Numbered from the stretch's first letter, positions 12,669 through 24,746 are shown. The stretch: DNA of 64,000 nucleotides from Eretmocerus hayati (GCA_029851415.1 CM056744.1:98799338-98863337), one strand, 5' to 3'. Numbers and translations are program-made. Notes: generated by a model not told the origin, from the letters alone.

Positions 12669-13703
12669 CCATTTTTCTTGACGAAATTATTTTCGATGAT
12701 TATTTCTCCGTTAGCGGCCCGTCACGATAAGGCCACCTTCCTTCCCAACAGTCCCAATTTCTCCCTTGAGACGGATAAATTTCGATCACTTGCAGTAGTA
12801 CATAGCGAGAAAATTTCGGACAGGTTCAATCACATACTTGAGACCCATCTTGGATTTCACCGCGTTCATTGCTCGGAGTTTGACAATTACGATTGCATTA
12901 AATCACGATGAGCGACCACATGGATCCATTCCATGCTTGAAAACTTCTTCGGATATCAATTCTTTCTTTGCCATGAATTCGCTACAGTATGCACATCGGT
13001 GTCACCAAATCTAAGATACACAACACTAATTAAAATTTGTGAGAGGGTCTCATCATACTTTCAAAAGCTTTACCTCTTTGAGGTGTATTTCTAAGGTATG
13101 AAATTTGACCAAGGCTAAATGAAAGAAAACACTCAAAATGCGTGTTCTTCCTTTTTCTGGATTTACCACTTACAGAAAAGAACTATTGGGTGAATGTTTT
13201 CAAAATCAGCAAGATGATGATATCTTCTTTTCCAGAGATTTTCTGGTGAGAACATCTTCATCAATATTCGTTGGCTCTGAATAAAGAGTGAATTCTTCAA
13301 AACGTAAGACTGGCAAGAAAATCTCAGTTTTAGCTTGAAATCAAGTTCCCATAAACCTCTAGCATGGAAGAATTTCCCAAAGATTCTCGGTAAATGGGAC
13401 GATACAAGAATTCTCATAATCGAACAAATATCAACAATTTATCTATGACCAAATATTTTTGGACATTTTTTCCACGCAAAATAATTTTGAACGTTTCTCA
13501 TCAAGCCAAGATAATCTGGATAGTGTCTTTACACCAGAAATCTCAAACAATTTCCTTCAGCCGAAAACTTAAGGACGGTTCTTCCGGGGCCAAAAATTTT
13601 CGGATAGTTTCTTCTACAAATGTGTCTTTTTGGTCAGTTCCCCAGTACTTCGAACAATGGGTATACGCCTTTCTATGTTTCAAGAAAAAATAATGGTGTA
13701 GAA

Positions 13704-14466
13704 ATAAGGTAACTCAACTTACCCCTATTATGCCGATCCCAGGAATGGGCTCTCGTTGACCTTCCCGCAATTTTTTTTACACGTTCGTTATATTAAAGTA
13801 TGAGAAAATGAGTGGTTTAGGTCGACTCTGAATCATTTCTGCGTTCCCCAGAAAATTTCAAGTGATTTTTTAATTTATCGTGTTTGCACAGCTAAGAAAT
13901 CACCGCTGAAATTGCATTCAGTAAAACCGACGTCAAAATTTTTGAGTTTGACCAATCCCAACGTACCTTAGCGCATTAGATTCCTTGTTTCAAGACCTTA
14001 AAATTGCGTTTTCCAGAGTTGCAAAATTTTGACCCGTAGCTAAATGCTAATTTATATGCGAAATACGGAGATGATTTGTAAAACAAGAAGGCCAACATCG
14101 GAGCATACTCAGAATGTGCCCGTGTGTTTATCCCGAAGGGCCGTGCAGTACTCATGGCTTTTTTTCCTCTCAAATTATGTTCATCGCGTGAAAAGAGGTC
14201 GGAAATGGCGTTTCGGCCCGGCGAAAAGCTTCAAGAGTGAATGCACGGCGATATAAGCGAATAAAACCGATTTATCGGCAGTTTACATCGTATTTTTGGG
14301 AAAATCAAGATGCTTAGCTCCAAATGATCAAAATTAGATTCATTTTAGCTTATCTTCAACGTTTCTAAACAAGCTTCAAAATGATCTAAGGTGAAAAAAA
14401 TGATGAGGTAGACTGAAGATTTCGAGACAATTGCTAATGGAGGCAAGTTGGTTACACTAACCTTCG
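13704..14466 (+). mobile_element. MITE-like element in the right arm
   Basis: Mirror copy of 10812-11574. It begins GGTAACTCAACTTACCCC and ends GGCAAGTTGGTTACACTAAC, which resemble the termini of the element at 29299-29934. The homology covers most of the length, for example AAAGTATGAGAAAAT, CTGAATCATTTCTGCGTT and AAATACGGAGATGATTTG. Confidence 0.65.
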
Positions 14467-14941
14467 TACATTTTGCACCGCGTTTATGATGTTGTAGCTC
14501 GAAATTGGGAAGCTCATGAACGAGGTGGGAATACAATTTTTTGCAACCTTGTAAGCATCCAAACATCGGAAAATTGCAAGAAATGATGATTTTTACTAAA
14601 AGTGAGTCGTGTTGTCATCTCCTATCTTATTAATTTCCGATGGTTTAAAAGTTGGAAAAAACGATCATAAAGGCACTGGGAAATATCCAAAAATGCACAA
14701 TATACTTGTCATATATTGTCCATTGTCCCAAAACACACTACAGATAAGATCACTCCTACGCTTTATTCTCGTTCAGTTGATAATACCTGCCCCTCCAAAA
14801 AACTTTTCGAAATTGTTGAAGACCTTTTTTTTTTATAAGGTCCGCGTCCTGAACTCCTGACAAGACGCTGCGAGGAGAGGTTTTGACGCCCCTGTTGGCT
14901 AGGAGAACTTATCCGAAGAAATTCCGCATGTTATGGGGGTC

Positions 14942-15463
14942 CTCGGGGGCCTTATTCTAATACATTTTTCCCGCAACGGGGTGGAAGATAACCCAGCATT
15001 CCCAATTTCCACCCAGTTTACATTTAGTAAACAAACTAGTTTGCAACATTGATTGCTATGAAAATATCACCGGAATATACTTAAAGACGTATCCTCCTGA
15101 ACCCTCAAAAAATTTCTAGCACCACATAATTCTAAGATTGGCCCAAAAGTCATCTTAACATGAAACTAAATCACTTTTAGACCTCAACATTTCCGCTTAC
15201 TAACCTGTCACTTTGATTGTGATCGAAAAATGATCCAATTTCTTGTTGAGATGACTTGAGGACCAGTTTTAGAATTGCGCGATGTTAAAAAATGTTTCGG
15301 GGTTCGGAAGGATACGCCATAAAGTATAATCGGATGATGTTTTGGTAGCAATGAACGTTAAATACTAGGTAGCTTGTTTACTAAATGTGAAGTAGGAAAA
15401 ATTGGATATTGCGGGATTCTCTCCCAACCCGCCGCGGGAAAAGTATATTAGAATAAGGTCCCG
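14942..15463. repeat. Older inverted-repeat element in the right arm
   Basis: Exact mirror of 9815-10336, carried along when the palindrome formed. Confidence 0.75.
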
Positions 15464-17033
15464 GGGATCATCCGAGGATTTCCCTTAGAAGAAATAATTA
15501 ATAAATCTCATAAATTCTGACAATGATCGATATGTCCTTTTGACCAAAAATTTTAGGAAAGCATCCTGCTAATTCCTTCCTCCAGCATATTTCTACCAAT
15601 GGCTGGGTAGCGGTATTTTGTATTGTTTCTCTAATCCAATAGGAAACCGTAATTGTTTTCAGAGCCACGAATACACTCAGTGCGTTGGAGAAATATGCTT
15701 TGTTAAATCATACCCCCACATTGGAGGTCATACTGTCATGTAGATACAAAAGTTTATGAACTTCGGACAAAACTCGATCGCAATAATGAAATTTTTCTCG
15801 TGTTCATTATTCGATCGTCGTTCTGTGAGCTATCAATCCGAGTTCACAAGACTAAGGGGTGCATATCTGCATGACTATTTTCACCTACTAACTAGCTGCT
15901 AACTCCAGTTAGGCAGATAATAGAAAATCCTGATGAATTTGAAAATTGAGTGTGAAGAAATAGAAAATATTCATTTACGTGTATCCAAACTCAAAAAGAA
16001 TTCGTTCAATTTCATTTCAATTTAATCATATCTGATTTTTTTTTCTTATAAGACGTACAAAAAAGCTTTGCAATATTTGTAAGCATTTGAAATCGCGAGA
16101 GTTTCCCGCCGATGCATGTCTCTCCGTTGGAGAAGGGATACTTAGGGTGTGTGCGCATGATCGCGGGGCCTGCGGGCGGCGAAATAGGGGCGATTAGCGA
16201 TTGCGCAACATTGGATCATGCTCATCGAAGGACAGCGGCGCGGTGCATAATAATTTGTAAAGCAGAATCAGCTCAATAATTTAACTTTGTTTGTTATTGT
16301 AGAAATATTGAAGTAATCAGAACACTCATTCGAGTTCATGATTTTGGCTTCAGATACTTATGTTAACACTACACTTGGTCAATGTTACCTTCCAAAGAAC
16401 ATTCAAAAAACACCCGCGCCTGGTGGCGATTTCCGTAAGACCAAAACTTCCGCTAGATTACCGAAAGTGACGACGAGGTGAAAAATTTTGGGAATCGGAT
16501 ATTGAGGTGAAAGTGCGACTGATTTAAGAAATTCAAGGTGCAAATGAGAGATACTAGAAATCTACACAATTTTGATGCGGGAAGTGCATAGCAACGAAGC
16601 CGAATATATGACGAAAAGTATGATCGGAAAAAAAGAGGAGGTTGGAATCTCCGATTTTGGCGTATATGTTAGTTAGGTGTGCTTGAAAGGCTTCGCCATA
16701 CTTTCAAGCACATCTACCGACGTGCACAATAAGCAACCGATGCATCTCCAATTCCATGTTTAGGGTGCACTTCGAGTTCCTTCAATGTAATTCGAAACAA
16801 CAGTCGTTGTTCAGCTATGTGTTACTAAAATGGTCAAACATGATGTATCTCCTTCGATTTCTCTATTCAAGTTGTCTAATCGAAATCGACTCCGGTATTC
16901 CATATTCTGCAAGATGAGTCATATGGTATGACCATTCATTGTATCTCACCAACTCCCCTGCTCGTATTTTCATTACGATATCTGGCGATATGAGTAGATC
17001 ATGTTTTGCAACTTGACACGAATTTGTGGTTAT

Positions 17034-18496
17034 TTGTGAGACTCGTCACTTCGCCGCTCCTGTTTCTGCCATGGCGATAACTTTTTGGCCGGAGCAAACT
17101 ATAGTCTATATACTCCTTCGGCTGGTACTCACCAGTGCACCATGCCCATCAAAATAGTTCATGCATGCTTGGGAAGAGGAATGAGGGTGATTCGTCATCT
17201 GAAATTCTTCGACACTTTCTCCGCGAAATTCTGTATAGGATAAAAAGTATTGGTGGGTGAGTTACGTGAAATTTTACTCATGAAACTTGCGTTGGAACTC
17301 AAACTTTGTTATCATAATGTGCGATCACCACTCTTTGTGACATGCAAAGCAGAAGGTTACTTAACTCGATGTCGTTTTCTAATGATCTGTGGCGATCCCC
17401 TGCATTCGATCTCACAATCATCAAGATTCCTATCAAGTCCCACAGGCTCTAGGTGGCTTTTCCATCAGAATTTTACAGATGTGAATAAAGAATTTGAGTG
17501 TGCAATCTCAGTTTGGAAATCCATTGCAAGTCTTTAATCCGTAGTCGTAACAAAAGAAATTCCTCTTGAAGCGTATAAAAAAAGCTCGGAATCACAGGGT
17601 TGCTAACCTTGTCTGAAATTCTGGACAGTTTGATACGTGGTACAACAGAAGTTTTCTTTAAACTGGGTTTTCTGTTCAAGAACACACAAGAAAACATTAG
17701 GATGACTCGTTCTAGCTGCATGAGTACCTAATACATATTCGATCCTGATTAGCACTGAAAAGTGAGTGTTCAAACCAATAAATCTCGAAATAGGGAAAAT
17801 TGCTACCGGACCCAGAGAATCTCCCCACTGCTATCTCGGAACTTCTCCAGAGTAATCGATATTTCTCACAGTGATATTACGTACATTTAATCGTTTTGTG
17901 GGAGAGGGGCTCAAGAGCTTAGGTATCAGCTAATCTGAAAAAAAAAACTAAAATTTACAGGTTTATTTTGCTCCGTGCATATTACTTCGTTTGAATTATT
18001 CTTTCATATCTTTGGTAGAATAAGCATCAGAAAAGGCTTGAGTAAAATCATGTCCCCAACACTCTAGTTTCTACTGGCAATTCTCAAGCGAATACTCACT
18101 CATTACTCTTCTAGTTGTCCACAAGAAATTCCGAAAGACATTTGACACAAACATTGAATTAATCCATACAAATCATAAATTATCCGGGAAGTTATTCACC
18201 AGTTCGTGTAACCAATGGGAAGATTGCTACATTATGAGTCTCGGTTTTGGACAGTATCTTGCATATCAAACGTTTACTCTTGATCATCGCTCAAACCAGC
18301 TAAGCTACTCATTTACCACTTATGTACATTCGGCTATCGAATGAGCAAGTAAAAAGAATAGAAAAAATGAGAGATGAGTGATACTACAGAAAATGAGTAT
18401 CAAAACGAAGCATCAAGTGACCACAGTTCTCGAGTTTGATGAGACTCGAGGAATACTCCAGGACGTAAAGCAGTGTCCATGTTCAAAGTGCATGGT
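17034..18496. other. Intergenic, no gene seen
   Basis: Spacer between the palindrome and the first H2A gene. Short reading frames such as 17250-17537 have no recognisable features and no homologue elsewhere in the window. Confidence 0.6.
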
Positions 18497-18512
18497 GGCC
18501 CTGAAAAGGGCC
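18497..18512 (-). terminator. Histone 3' stem-loop (H2A, first copy)
   Basis: Reverse complement reads GGCCCTTTTCAGGGCC followed by ACCATG, about 44 bp beyond the H2A stop. Confidence 0.95.
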
Positions 18513-18555
18513 GATTGTTTTTCTTGGTGGTTACTTTGTCAATAGATGATTGAGT

Positions 18556-18933
18556 TTAAGCCTTCTTCTCGGTCTTCTTGGGCAGAAGGACGGCCTGGAT
18601 GTTGGGCAACACTCCTCCTTGGGCGATGGTAACTCCCGAGAGTAACTTGTTCAACTCCTCGTCGTTGCGGATGGCCAACTGCAGGTGACGGGGGATGATT
18701 CTGGTCTTCTTGTTGTCACGGGCGGCGTTTCCTGCCAACTCGAGAACCTCAGCGGCCAAGTACTCCATGACGGCGGCCAGGTAGACCGGGGCACCGGCAC
18801 CAACTCGCTCGGCGTAGTTGCCCTTCCTCAGCAGACGGTGGATACGTCCGACGGGGAACTGAAGTCCGGCCCTGGTCGAGCGAGTCTTTGACTTTCCCTT
18901 GACTTTGCCGCCTCCCTTGCCGCGTCCAGACAT
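18556..18933 (-). CDS. H2A: Histone H2A, first copy
   Basis: Core nucleosome histone that dimerises with H2B. The 125-residue protein begins [19 protein letters not shown] and has the canonical [20 protein letters not shown] start of the fold, the acidic-patch stretch [15 protein letters not shown] and [10 protein letters not shown], and the tail [10 protein letters not shown]. There is no SQEY-type end, so it is not H2A.X, and no H2A.Z hallmark is seen. The N-tail has one more Gly than the Drosophila protein. It is intronless and read away from H2B across a shared promoter. The protein equals the copy at 30308-30685; the DNA differs at a few silent sites. Confidence 0.98.
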   Translation of the reverse strand: MSGRGKGGGKVKGKSKTRSTRAGLQFPVGRIHRLLRKGNYAERVGAGAPVYLAAVMEYLAAEVLELAGNAARDNKKTRIIPRHLQLAIRNDEELNKLLSGVTIAQGGVLPNIQAVLLPKKTEKKA

Positions 18934-19239
18934 GATGAGATTGAGGTTTGGGGTAGACTGGTGTCACGAAGAAATTCAGTCGTAGACTGGGTGCTCCGTG
19001 GTGGGAAAGTGGCCATTTATATCTTCTCGAGCTAGCCGGTTCCGAGCAAATGGTAAAAAACTGGTCGGGTATTCGGTGGGGGACACTCGCATCGAAGCGA
19101 CAACTGCGCGCTCACCGAGAGGGGGACGATGGTGGCTCCACATTCACCGGTTCGGAGAAGCGGAGCCTCAGTTCTCATAAAGGGGCCGCAACTCCCGCTC
19201 CGACATCAGTCGTTTCCCTGACAACCGACCGGTATTACC
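18934..19239. promoter_or_regulatory. Bidirectional H2A/H2B promoter, first copy
   Basis: This 306-bp gap is shared by divergent H2A and H2B. A TATAAAT box on the minus strand (19015-19021) serves H2A and CATAAAGG (19176-19183) is the TATA-like box for H2B. The core 19031-19188 is nearly identical to 30783-30940 in the other pair, including GGTAAAAAACTGGTCGGGTA and GAGGGGGACGATGGTGGC, while the leaders have diverged. Confidence 0.85.
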
Positions 19240-19614
19240 ATGGCACCCAAAACCAGCGGAAAGGCAGTGAAGAAGGCCGGAAAGGCCGTCAAGAACATCG
19301 CCAAGGGCGACAAGAAGAAGAAGCACAAGAAGAGGCGCGAGTCGTACGCCATCTACATCTACAAGGTGTTGAAGCAGGTGCACCCCGACACCGGTGTCTC
19401 CAGCAAGGCAATGTCCATCATGAACAGCTTCGTCAACGACATCTTCGAGCGCATCGCCGCCGAGGCTTCCCGTCTGGCCCACTACAACAAGAGGTCGACC
19501 ATAACCTCCCGGGAAATCCAGACTGCCGTGCGTCTCCTTCTGCCCGGTGAACTGGCCAAACACGCCGTTTCCGAGGGCACCAAGGCCGTCACCAAGTACA
19601 CCAGCTCCAAATAA
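19240..19614 (+). CDS. H2B: Histone H2B, first copy
   Basis: Core nucleosome histone, partner of H2A. The 124-residue product begins [19 protein letters not shown] and has the basic HBR stretch [12 protein letters not shown], the fold ([30 protein letters not shown]) and the C-terminal helix ending [10 protein letters not shown] with the ubiquitinated Lys site in context. It is intronless, preceded by CCATGG at the start codon and followed by a stem-loop. The protein is identical to the copy at 30993-31367. Confidence 0.98.
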   Translation: MAPKTSGKAVKKAGKAVKNIAKGDKKKKHKKRRESYAIYIYKVLKQVHPDTGVSSKAMSIMNSFVNDIFERIAAEASRLAHYNKRSTITSREIQTAVRLLLPGELAKHAVSEGTKAVTKYTSSK

Positions 19615-19655
19615 ATCAACTTAGGACTCCGAAGTAGAAAGAAAAAAAAACAATC

Positions 19656-19671
19656 GGCCCTTTTCAGGGCC
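19656..19671 (+). terminator. Histone 3' stem-loop (H2B, first copy)
   Basis: GGCCCTTTTCAGGGCC followed by ACCACA, 42 bp after the H2B stop and preceded by an A-rich run. Confidence 0.95.
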
Positions 19672-19940
19672 ACCACACTTTTCTGACGTGGAGTCTGCTA
19701 TCTCCTCGGTGTTACAGTGTGTACAATGAGCCATATCCCGATATCACGAGGTCAAGCCAGTTGCGACTGTTGGAATGGAGGACGGGCAGTAGGATGGTCC
19801 GGGTTTGCTCGATTTTGGTCTGACCCTCGGCGAACCAGTCTCCATCTGATCAACAACAAAAAATGCATGAATACTCAGCAATGTGATTGTTCCAAGCACC
19901 TCTATTGTGGCAGTGCCCAGCACTAGGCCTCTTTCAACTT

Positions 19941-20050
19941 CCCTGTAGGAAAGTTAATGGGGCTTACAGCTGTAAGTTACAGTCTGCCATAGGAAATAGC
20001 AAGGTTAACTGAAAGTTACAGCTGTAAACCCCATCAACTTTCCGACAGGG
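19941..20050. mobile_element. Short MITE with about 35-bp terminal inverted repeats
   Basis: The 110-bp sequence starts CCCTGTAGGAAAGTTAATGG and ends with the near reverse complement (CAACTTTCCGACAGGG); both arms contain TTACAGCTGTAA. It is non-coding; the family was not recognised and no firm target duplication was seen. Confidence 0.65.
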
Positions 20051-20109
20051 TTTTTCTATTCCACAAGGATCGTCGTATTCCAGAGAAACAATAATGATAA
20101 TAAGAGAAC

Positions 20110-20225
20110 GTCTATGACTTAGTCGGTTGAGGCCTTTGGCCCTATAGCAGTATGTTACATGACGCTCGAAGGGGGGGTGGATTCGAATCCGGGTCAAATC
20201 ACTTTGGATTTTTTCGATCTGTCTT
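20110..20225 (+). mobile_element. tRNA-like SINE head (possible)
   Basis: TGACTTAGTCGG (20115-20126) resembles a tRNA A-box and GGATTCGAATCC (20179-20190) a B-box, at tRNA-like spacing, followed by GGGTCAAATC. No acceptor stem or clover-leaf could be built, so it is not a functional tRNA. A decayed tRNA-derived SINE is the best reading. Confidence 0.4.
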
Positions 20226-22151
20226 GGCCAAGAATACGAATTGTTGCACCATCGAGAACAATAACAAAACGCTTCAAGGTGTAAAACGCTCCGGATAGCT
20301 GTGGAAGAATGGCTACGCGTTACTTAATATCCTGCCCACCTAGGCTTCTTTTGAGACCATGATATCGTCCAATTGACCGATATGTTCCTCGAGATATGTA
20401 TACTATCTTACACAGCTATCCTGGCTCATTTTGTTGATTGTGATGGGTAGCACATGCTCAGAAGAGGACAGAGTTGAATGCATGGATAAATAGGTGCTAT
20501 CTGAGGTACTTTAGAAGGAAATTGACTACTTGGGGAATGCAAAACGACTTACGTGAATACAAAAACATTTGGGGTACTATTTCGCATGATCCAACAATCG
20601 AATGTAACGAGGAAGAAGTATGAAGATTGCCGCTGGAATTTCTTAGTACAGGATAAACAGCCCAACATTCAGAGCAGTCTGTAATTCCTACAATAATTCT
20701 GGTCGGAAAAATAGCAGTGCAATCTTGTATAGAGGTGAGAAGAATCCCCCTGGAATTATGTGGATCTGTAGAAAGTTAGTGCAGATACGATTAGGGCCCG
20801 AAATTACCTGTTTCGCCCTATTAAATGACGTCCATTAGAGGATGCAGGATTGACGCCCCCTGTGTGAAATTGCTCGAAATGAAGGTCGTAAATTTCATGT
20901 AATTTTCCTATCTGAATGAACATTTACAAAAATTATTATCGATATCGAAATTGAGAGGGGTACAGAGATTCAGACATAACCCTGTATTCTGCAGTAATAC
21001 CCGAGTCGAGATCTTAGAAGTTATGACGAGGAAGTGTTCGAGTAGTTATTATTTATGACCGAAGGTTAAGTCACGCAGAAGAATATTTGAAGGAACTGAA
21101 GTTTGACAATCATGTGGTTTACTTGTATCAATTTCGATCCATAAGACCTCCAATCACACGAATCTTGATTCTTTGCCGGTAATTCATCAATATCTATTAT
21201 GGGGTGATGCCATGGGATCGTGAGAAAAAATACGGGAGATGATGCGAGGGAGATTAGTTATGGAGACCGGGAGGCAGAGAATTGTATCATGAAAAAACTA
21301 CAGAGAATGTGAGGACGATGGTCGACTATAACCATGCTCTTAATCAATAACATACGTATAAGATTATATTAAAGATGCATGGATAGTCGCCATGATCTCG
21401 AACCTGGACACATCCTCGTCCTAAATCGTTGATCATCAGTAGATGAAGCCGAAACTGTTCAGACAGTACCATGAATTCGCTTCGAAAAAACCACAGTAAA
21501 ATGTGTCATTAAATATCGGCAATGAGAGTAGCACCAAAATATTTGTCATGAATTTGTAGTTGAAATCTTACTTGATCAGCGAATATTATTGGGACATCAG
21601 CTGCGAGTCCGGTCTTTTGCAATTTTATTTCAGCCATCGAACTTGACTTCTGCATTTTGGTGAAGACATCCGCGTGGAGATCAGTTCTGTTCTGAATCAT
21701 TGCTTATGTTTTTTGCAAAGTAAATCACTGTGTTAACCAGAGGGAGCGTTTCCCGAACAAATATGAACCGGTGAAGATTGAAAATTCGGAAGGCTTATAC
21801 TCGTGGGACCGCCGCAGCGAAGTAATAAAAATTAGGATATAATATATCGATATTCGTTCCATAATATAGCTCATCAACACAAACTCACGGCCCAAGAATG
21901 AATATGCGCAATCCGATCAGGAAATTTGGTCGATAAGGAGACTGAAAATTACGAACCAAGTTACTGAACGACAGATTCAATGGGAAACTGAATTCTCTTT
22001 TCACGTTTCTGAACTACGTGATTTATCTGGTGGAAGTTAGGGCCACCTAGAACAGGGCCAAAGGAAAGAGGACAATCGGCAAAATTGAACGGAACATTGA
22101 GGTGATCGGCTATTTAACCACACGGAATAAATGAATCAGTAGATAAAGACG
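20226..22151. other. Intergenic, no gene seen
   Basis: AT-rich spacer between the SINE-like sequence and the hAT element. No reading frame above 63 codons and no clear repeat structure was noticed. Confidence 0.55.
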
Positions 22152-22159
22152 ATTTGATC
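22152..22159. repeat. hAT target-site duplication, left
   Basis: ATTTGATC, identical to 24511-24518. The 8-bp length is the hallmark of hAT insertion. Confidence 0.88.
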
Positions 22160-22490
22160 TAGAGTTGCACGATATCGATATAATACGATATTGAGAGAAA
22201 TATCGAAATCGACATCGAAATAATCGGAAACTTTAATATCGTATCCATATCGGCGCCCCCAATATCGAATCGATATCGAAAATATCGACTTTTGGTCAAT
22301 GATATGTATTTCATGGTAGAATTTGGAGATTATGGACTCATATCCAAAAAGATACGTTCAACGTCCCCTTATATTTGCAACACCCATGCCAGAAATCTTC
22401 TTTCTATGAGTTTCTTGATAATCTACAAGGAACCAAAGTGTAAAAAAAATTGCTCTGGGCGCAAAAACAAGATGGACTAGCACTCATGAT

Positions 22491-23364
22491 ATGCTCGAGG
22501 ATTTTTTAAAACTAAAAGAAGGAATCACAACTTTGTTTGATATGAATACAGATGCTAAACAACTCAAGTTGGTAGAAGACGAATGGTTCCTGCGGGAAGA
22601 AGTCTACAGATTCTTGCATCATTTCAAATTGATATCCAAAGATTTTTCGTCAGAAAATTTGTGTACTTTACCCGAAGTTGTAGTCAGGTTCAATGTGCTA
22701 TCTGATCAAATTGAGAAAACTGTTTTGTTTTTGGATAGAAAAACTGACCGAACGCCAAATGATGGAATATTGCTCCTTGCATTCCAAACGGGTCGAGATA
22801 AGCTTCTCAAGCACTACAACGAGTGCAGTTGGATATACTGTGTTGCACTTATTCTCGACCCAAGACACAAGATTGCGGGCTTTGAAAGTACTAGTTGGGA
22901 GAAGGAAATGAAAGATTGCCTCGTCGAAATTTTCAAGAAAATCTGGAATAATCAATATTGCGCTATAGAGCAAGAAATTGAAATGCCGACCAAAAAACCT
23001 AGAGTAGAATCAGATGATGGTTTGGATTCAATTTATGTTGACGGAGAAAGTACGGTGTTTGATAAACACATTCAAGAATTAAATGAGTATCTGAACTCTC
23101 CAAAAGCCACGAAAAATATAGATATGCTGCAGTAGTGGCAAAAACATCAAACTATCTACGCATCATTAGCAAGCATGGCGAGAGATGTGCTGAGTACACC
23201 AGCTTCATCGGTTCCAGTAGAAAAGTTTTTTTTCTGTAGGATCTTTGACGATGACAGCCAAGCGTTCAAGATTGAACGACAAAAAGCTGAAATCACTCAT
23301 GTGTATAAGTTCCTGGTCAAGAAATCACTTGAGTGAAGAGATATGTGAGATTTCTGATAAATAA
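22491..23364 (+). pseudogene. hAT transposase C-terminal part, broken
   Basis: The open part (214 codons, 22491-23135) carries ALILDPRHK at residues 119-127, the conserved RNase-H-insertion region of hAT transposases. It ends at a TAG (23133-23135) exactly where the dimerisation domain usually has its Trp pair; the next codon is TGG. The same frame continues with MARDVLSTPASS, the hallmark of the hAT C-terminal dimerisation domain. At the run of eight T (23226-23233) the conserved frame shifts by one and then reads on with KRSRLNDKKL to a stop at 23362-23364. So there is one nonsense and one frameshift lesion; the N-terminal DNA-binding and first catalytic parts are missing. Confidence 0.88.
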
Positions 23365-23422
23365 TGTAAAAAATGAATCAATGATTCGACAATTTACAAT
23401 AAATTCATGACTCAATCACCTA

Positions 23423-24378
23423 TAGACCGGGAGCTAGCTGACATTTTTTGGTAGTTATTCCTACCAGGACAGGTCATTAACTAATAAGTCATTTGTGGTG
23501 CGGAGAGGACGACTATGCAGTGACAGACGGGTGAGCCGTTCCGTTTTTGTGCGATTAATAAACAAACATGTCGGATGATTCGATATTTCAGAATCATTTT
23601 CTACAGAGTAATCCAACAATATTCCGTTGATTCAGTTGAAAAAAAGTCATCGCTGACTAGTTGGCATACTCATTTGACGATTCCTAGTGCCTGCCATACT
23701 CGATCGAAAATGTCGAAATTTTCAAATATTTAGAATCTATTTCTACAGTATGGCACTTTGATATTCGGATAGATTATCGGAAAAAAATCCATCGAAAAAG
23801 CATCGCCATACTGATAGAGCGATTCTGAATCAATCAAAATCGCGATCAAAGTTGCGTAAAATGCATCAAATTCTACTGCTCCGCTGCGCCATCTCTTGAT
23901 CAACACTTGAGTCGCTTGGCCACGTGGAAATTCAATCCATTTTACGCAACTTTGATCGCGATTTTGATTGATTCAGAATCGCTCTATCAGTATGGCGATG
24001 CTTTTTCGATGGATTTTTTTCCGATAATCTATCCGAATATCAAAGTGCCATACTGTAGAAATAGATTCTAAATATTTGAAAATTTTGACATTTTCGATCG
24101 AGTATGGCAGGCACTAGGAATCGTCAAATGAGTATGCCAACTGGTCAGCGATGACTTTTTTTCAACTGAATCGACGAAATATTGTTGAATTACTCTGTAG
24201 AAAATGATTCTGAAATATCGAATTATCCGACATGTTTGTTTATTAATCGCACAAAAACGGAACGGCTCACCCATCTGTCACTGCATAGTCGTCCTCTCCG
24301 CACCACAAATGACTTATTAGTTAATGACCTGTCCTGGTAGGAATAACTACCAAAAAATGTCAGCTAGCTCCCGGTCTA
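23423..24378. mobile_element. Foldback/palindromic MITE nested in the hAT
   Basis: Arms of about 450 bp (23423 to about 23875, and about 23926 to 24378) are near-perfect reverse complements. The termini are TAGACCGGGAGCTAGCTGAC and its complement. CTA flanks both ends, a possible 3-bp target duplication. Non-coding. A few mismatches (for example near 23486/24269) show it is older than the giant palindrome. Confidence 0.85.
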
Positions 24379-24510
24379 CTACGCTGAAACTCGAGGCCGA
24401 TATCCGATATTCACGATATATCGGCCCCCTTTGTATCGATATCGAGTGGCTCTAGTGAGGCTGGTATCGAGATCGATATCGATATTATATCGAAATATCG
24501 TGCATCTCTA

Positions 24511-24518
24511 ATTTGATC
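24511..24518. repeat. hAT target-site duplication, right
   Basis: ATTTGATC, identical to 22152-22159. Confidence 0.88.
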
Positions 24519-24746
24519 GGACGATGTTCGTTAATAACGATAACCTTTGAAATGTGTGAGATCGTTTCTGTAGAGACTCTCCACGTGCATTTCTCATCAT
24601 TTCACGATCCATCATTTTTCCAAATCCCCACCATGCGGAGATTTGGTAGATGTTCAACTATTCCCAAACTCATTCAAGCAGAGCTCACGAATTCGAAAAG
24701 CACTTGCGGAAACATAAAGATCTGCCCCACGGAAAATTCTGTTGGT

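Larger units (their letters stand above)
8245..17033. repeat. Giant near-perfect palindrome (two 4,365-bp arms)
   Basis: The left arm 8245-12609 and right arm 12669-17033 are reverse complements around a 59-bp loop (12610-12668). Every position checked obeys x + y = 25278, so there is no net indel, and seven distinct reading frames on each arm translate identically. The single mismatch I found is 8297/16981. No protein with recognisable domains is encoded. Older repeats inside the left arm (9815-10336 and 10812-11574) are mirrored exactly in the right arm, so the palindrome formed after they inserted. It might be a real inverted duplication or a fold-back assembly or library artefact; the distinct loop and different flanks argue mildly for a real structure. 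Confidence 0.95.
22160..24510 (+). mobile_element. Decayed hAT-superfamily DNA transposon
   Basis: The element starts TAGAGTTGCACGATATCGAT and ends ATATCGTGCATCTCTA, imperfect inverted termini, and is flanked by an exact 8-bp duplication ATTTGATC. Both ends continue into subterminal regions dense in ATATCGATAT words. It encodes the C-terminal part of a hAT transposase with two lesions (22491-23364). A 956-bp foldback element (23423-24378) is nested inside; without it about 1.4 kb remains, so the hAT is also internally deleted. Non-autonomous and dead. Confidence 0.9.

Noticed and set aside
10418..14860. Sets of mirrored 65-99-codon frames in the giant palindrome
   Set aside because: They are identical because the arms are identical; no domains, and they lie partly in MITE sequence.
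20110..20225. Functional tRNA gene
   Set aside because: No acceptor or anticodon stem can be built around the A- and B-box-like words.
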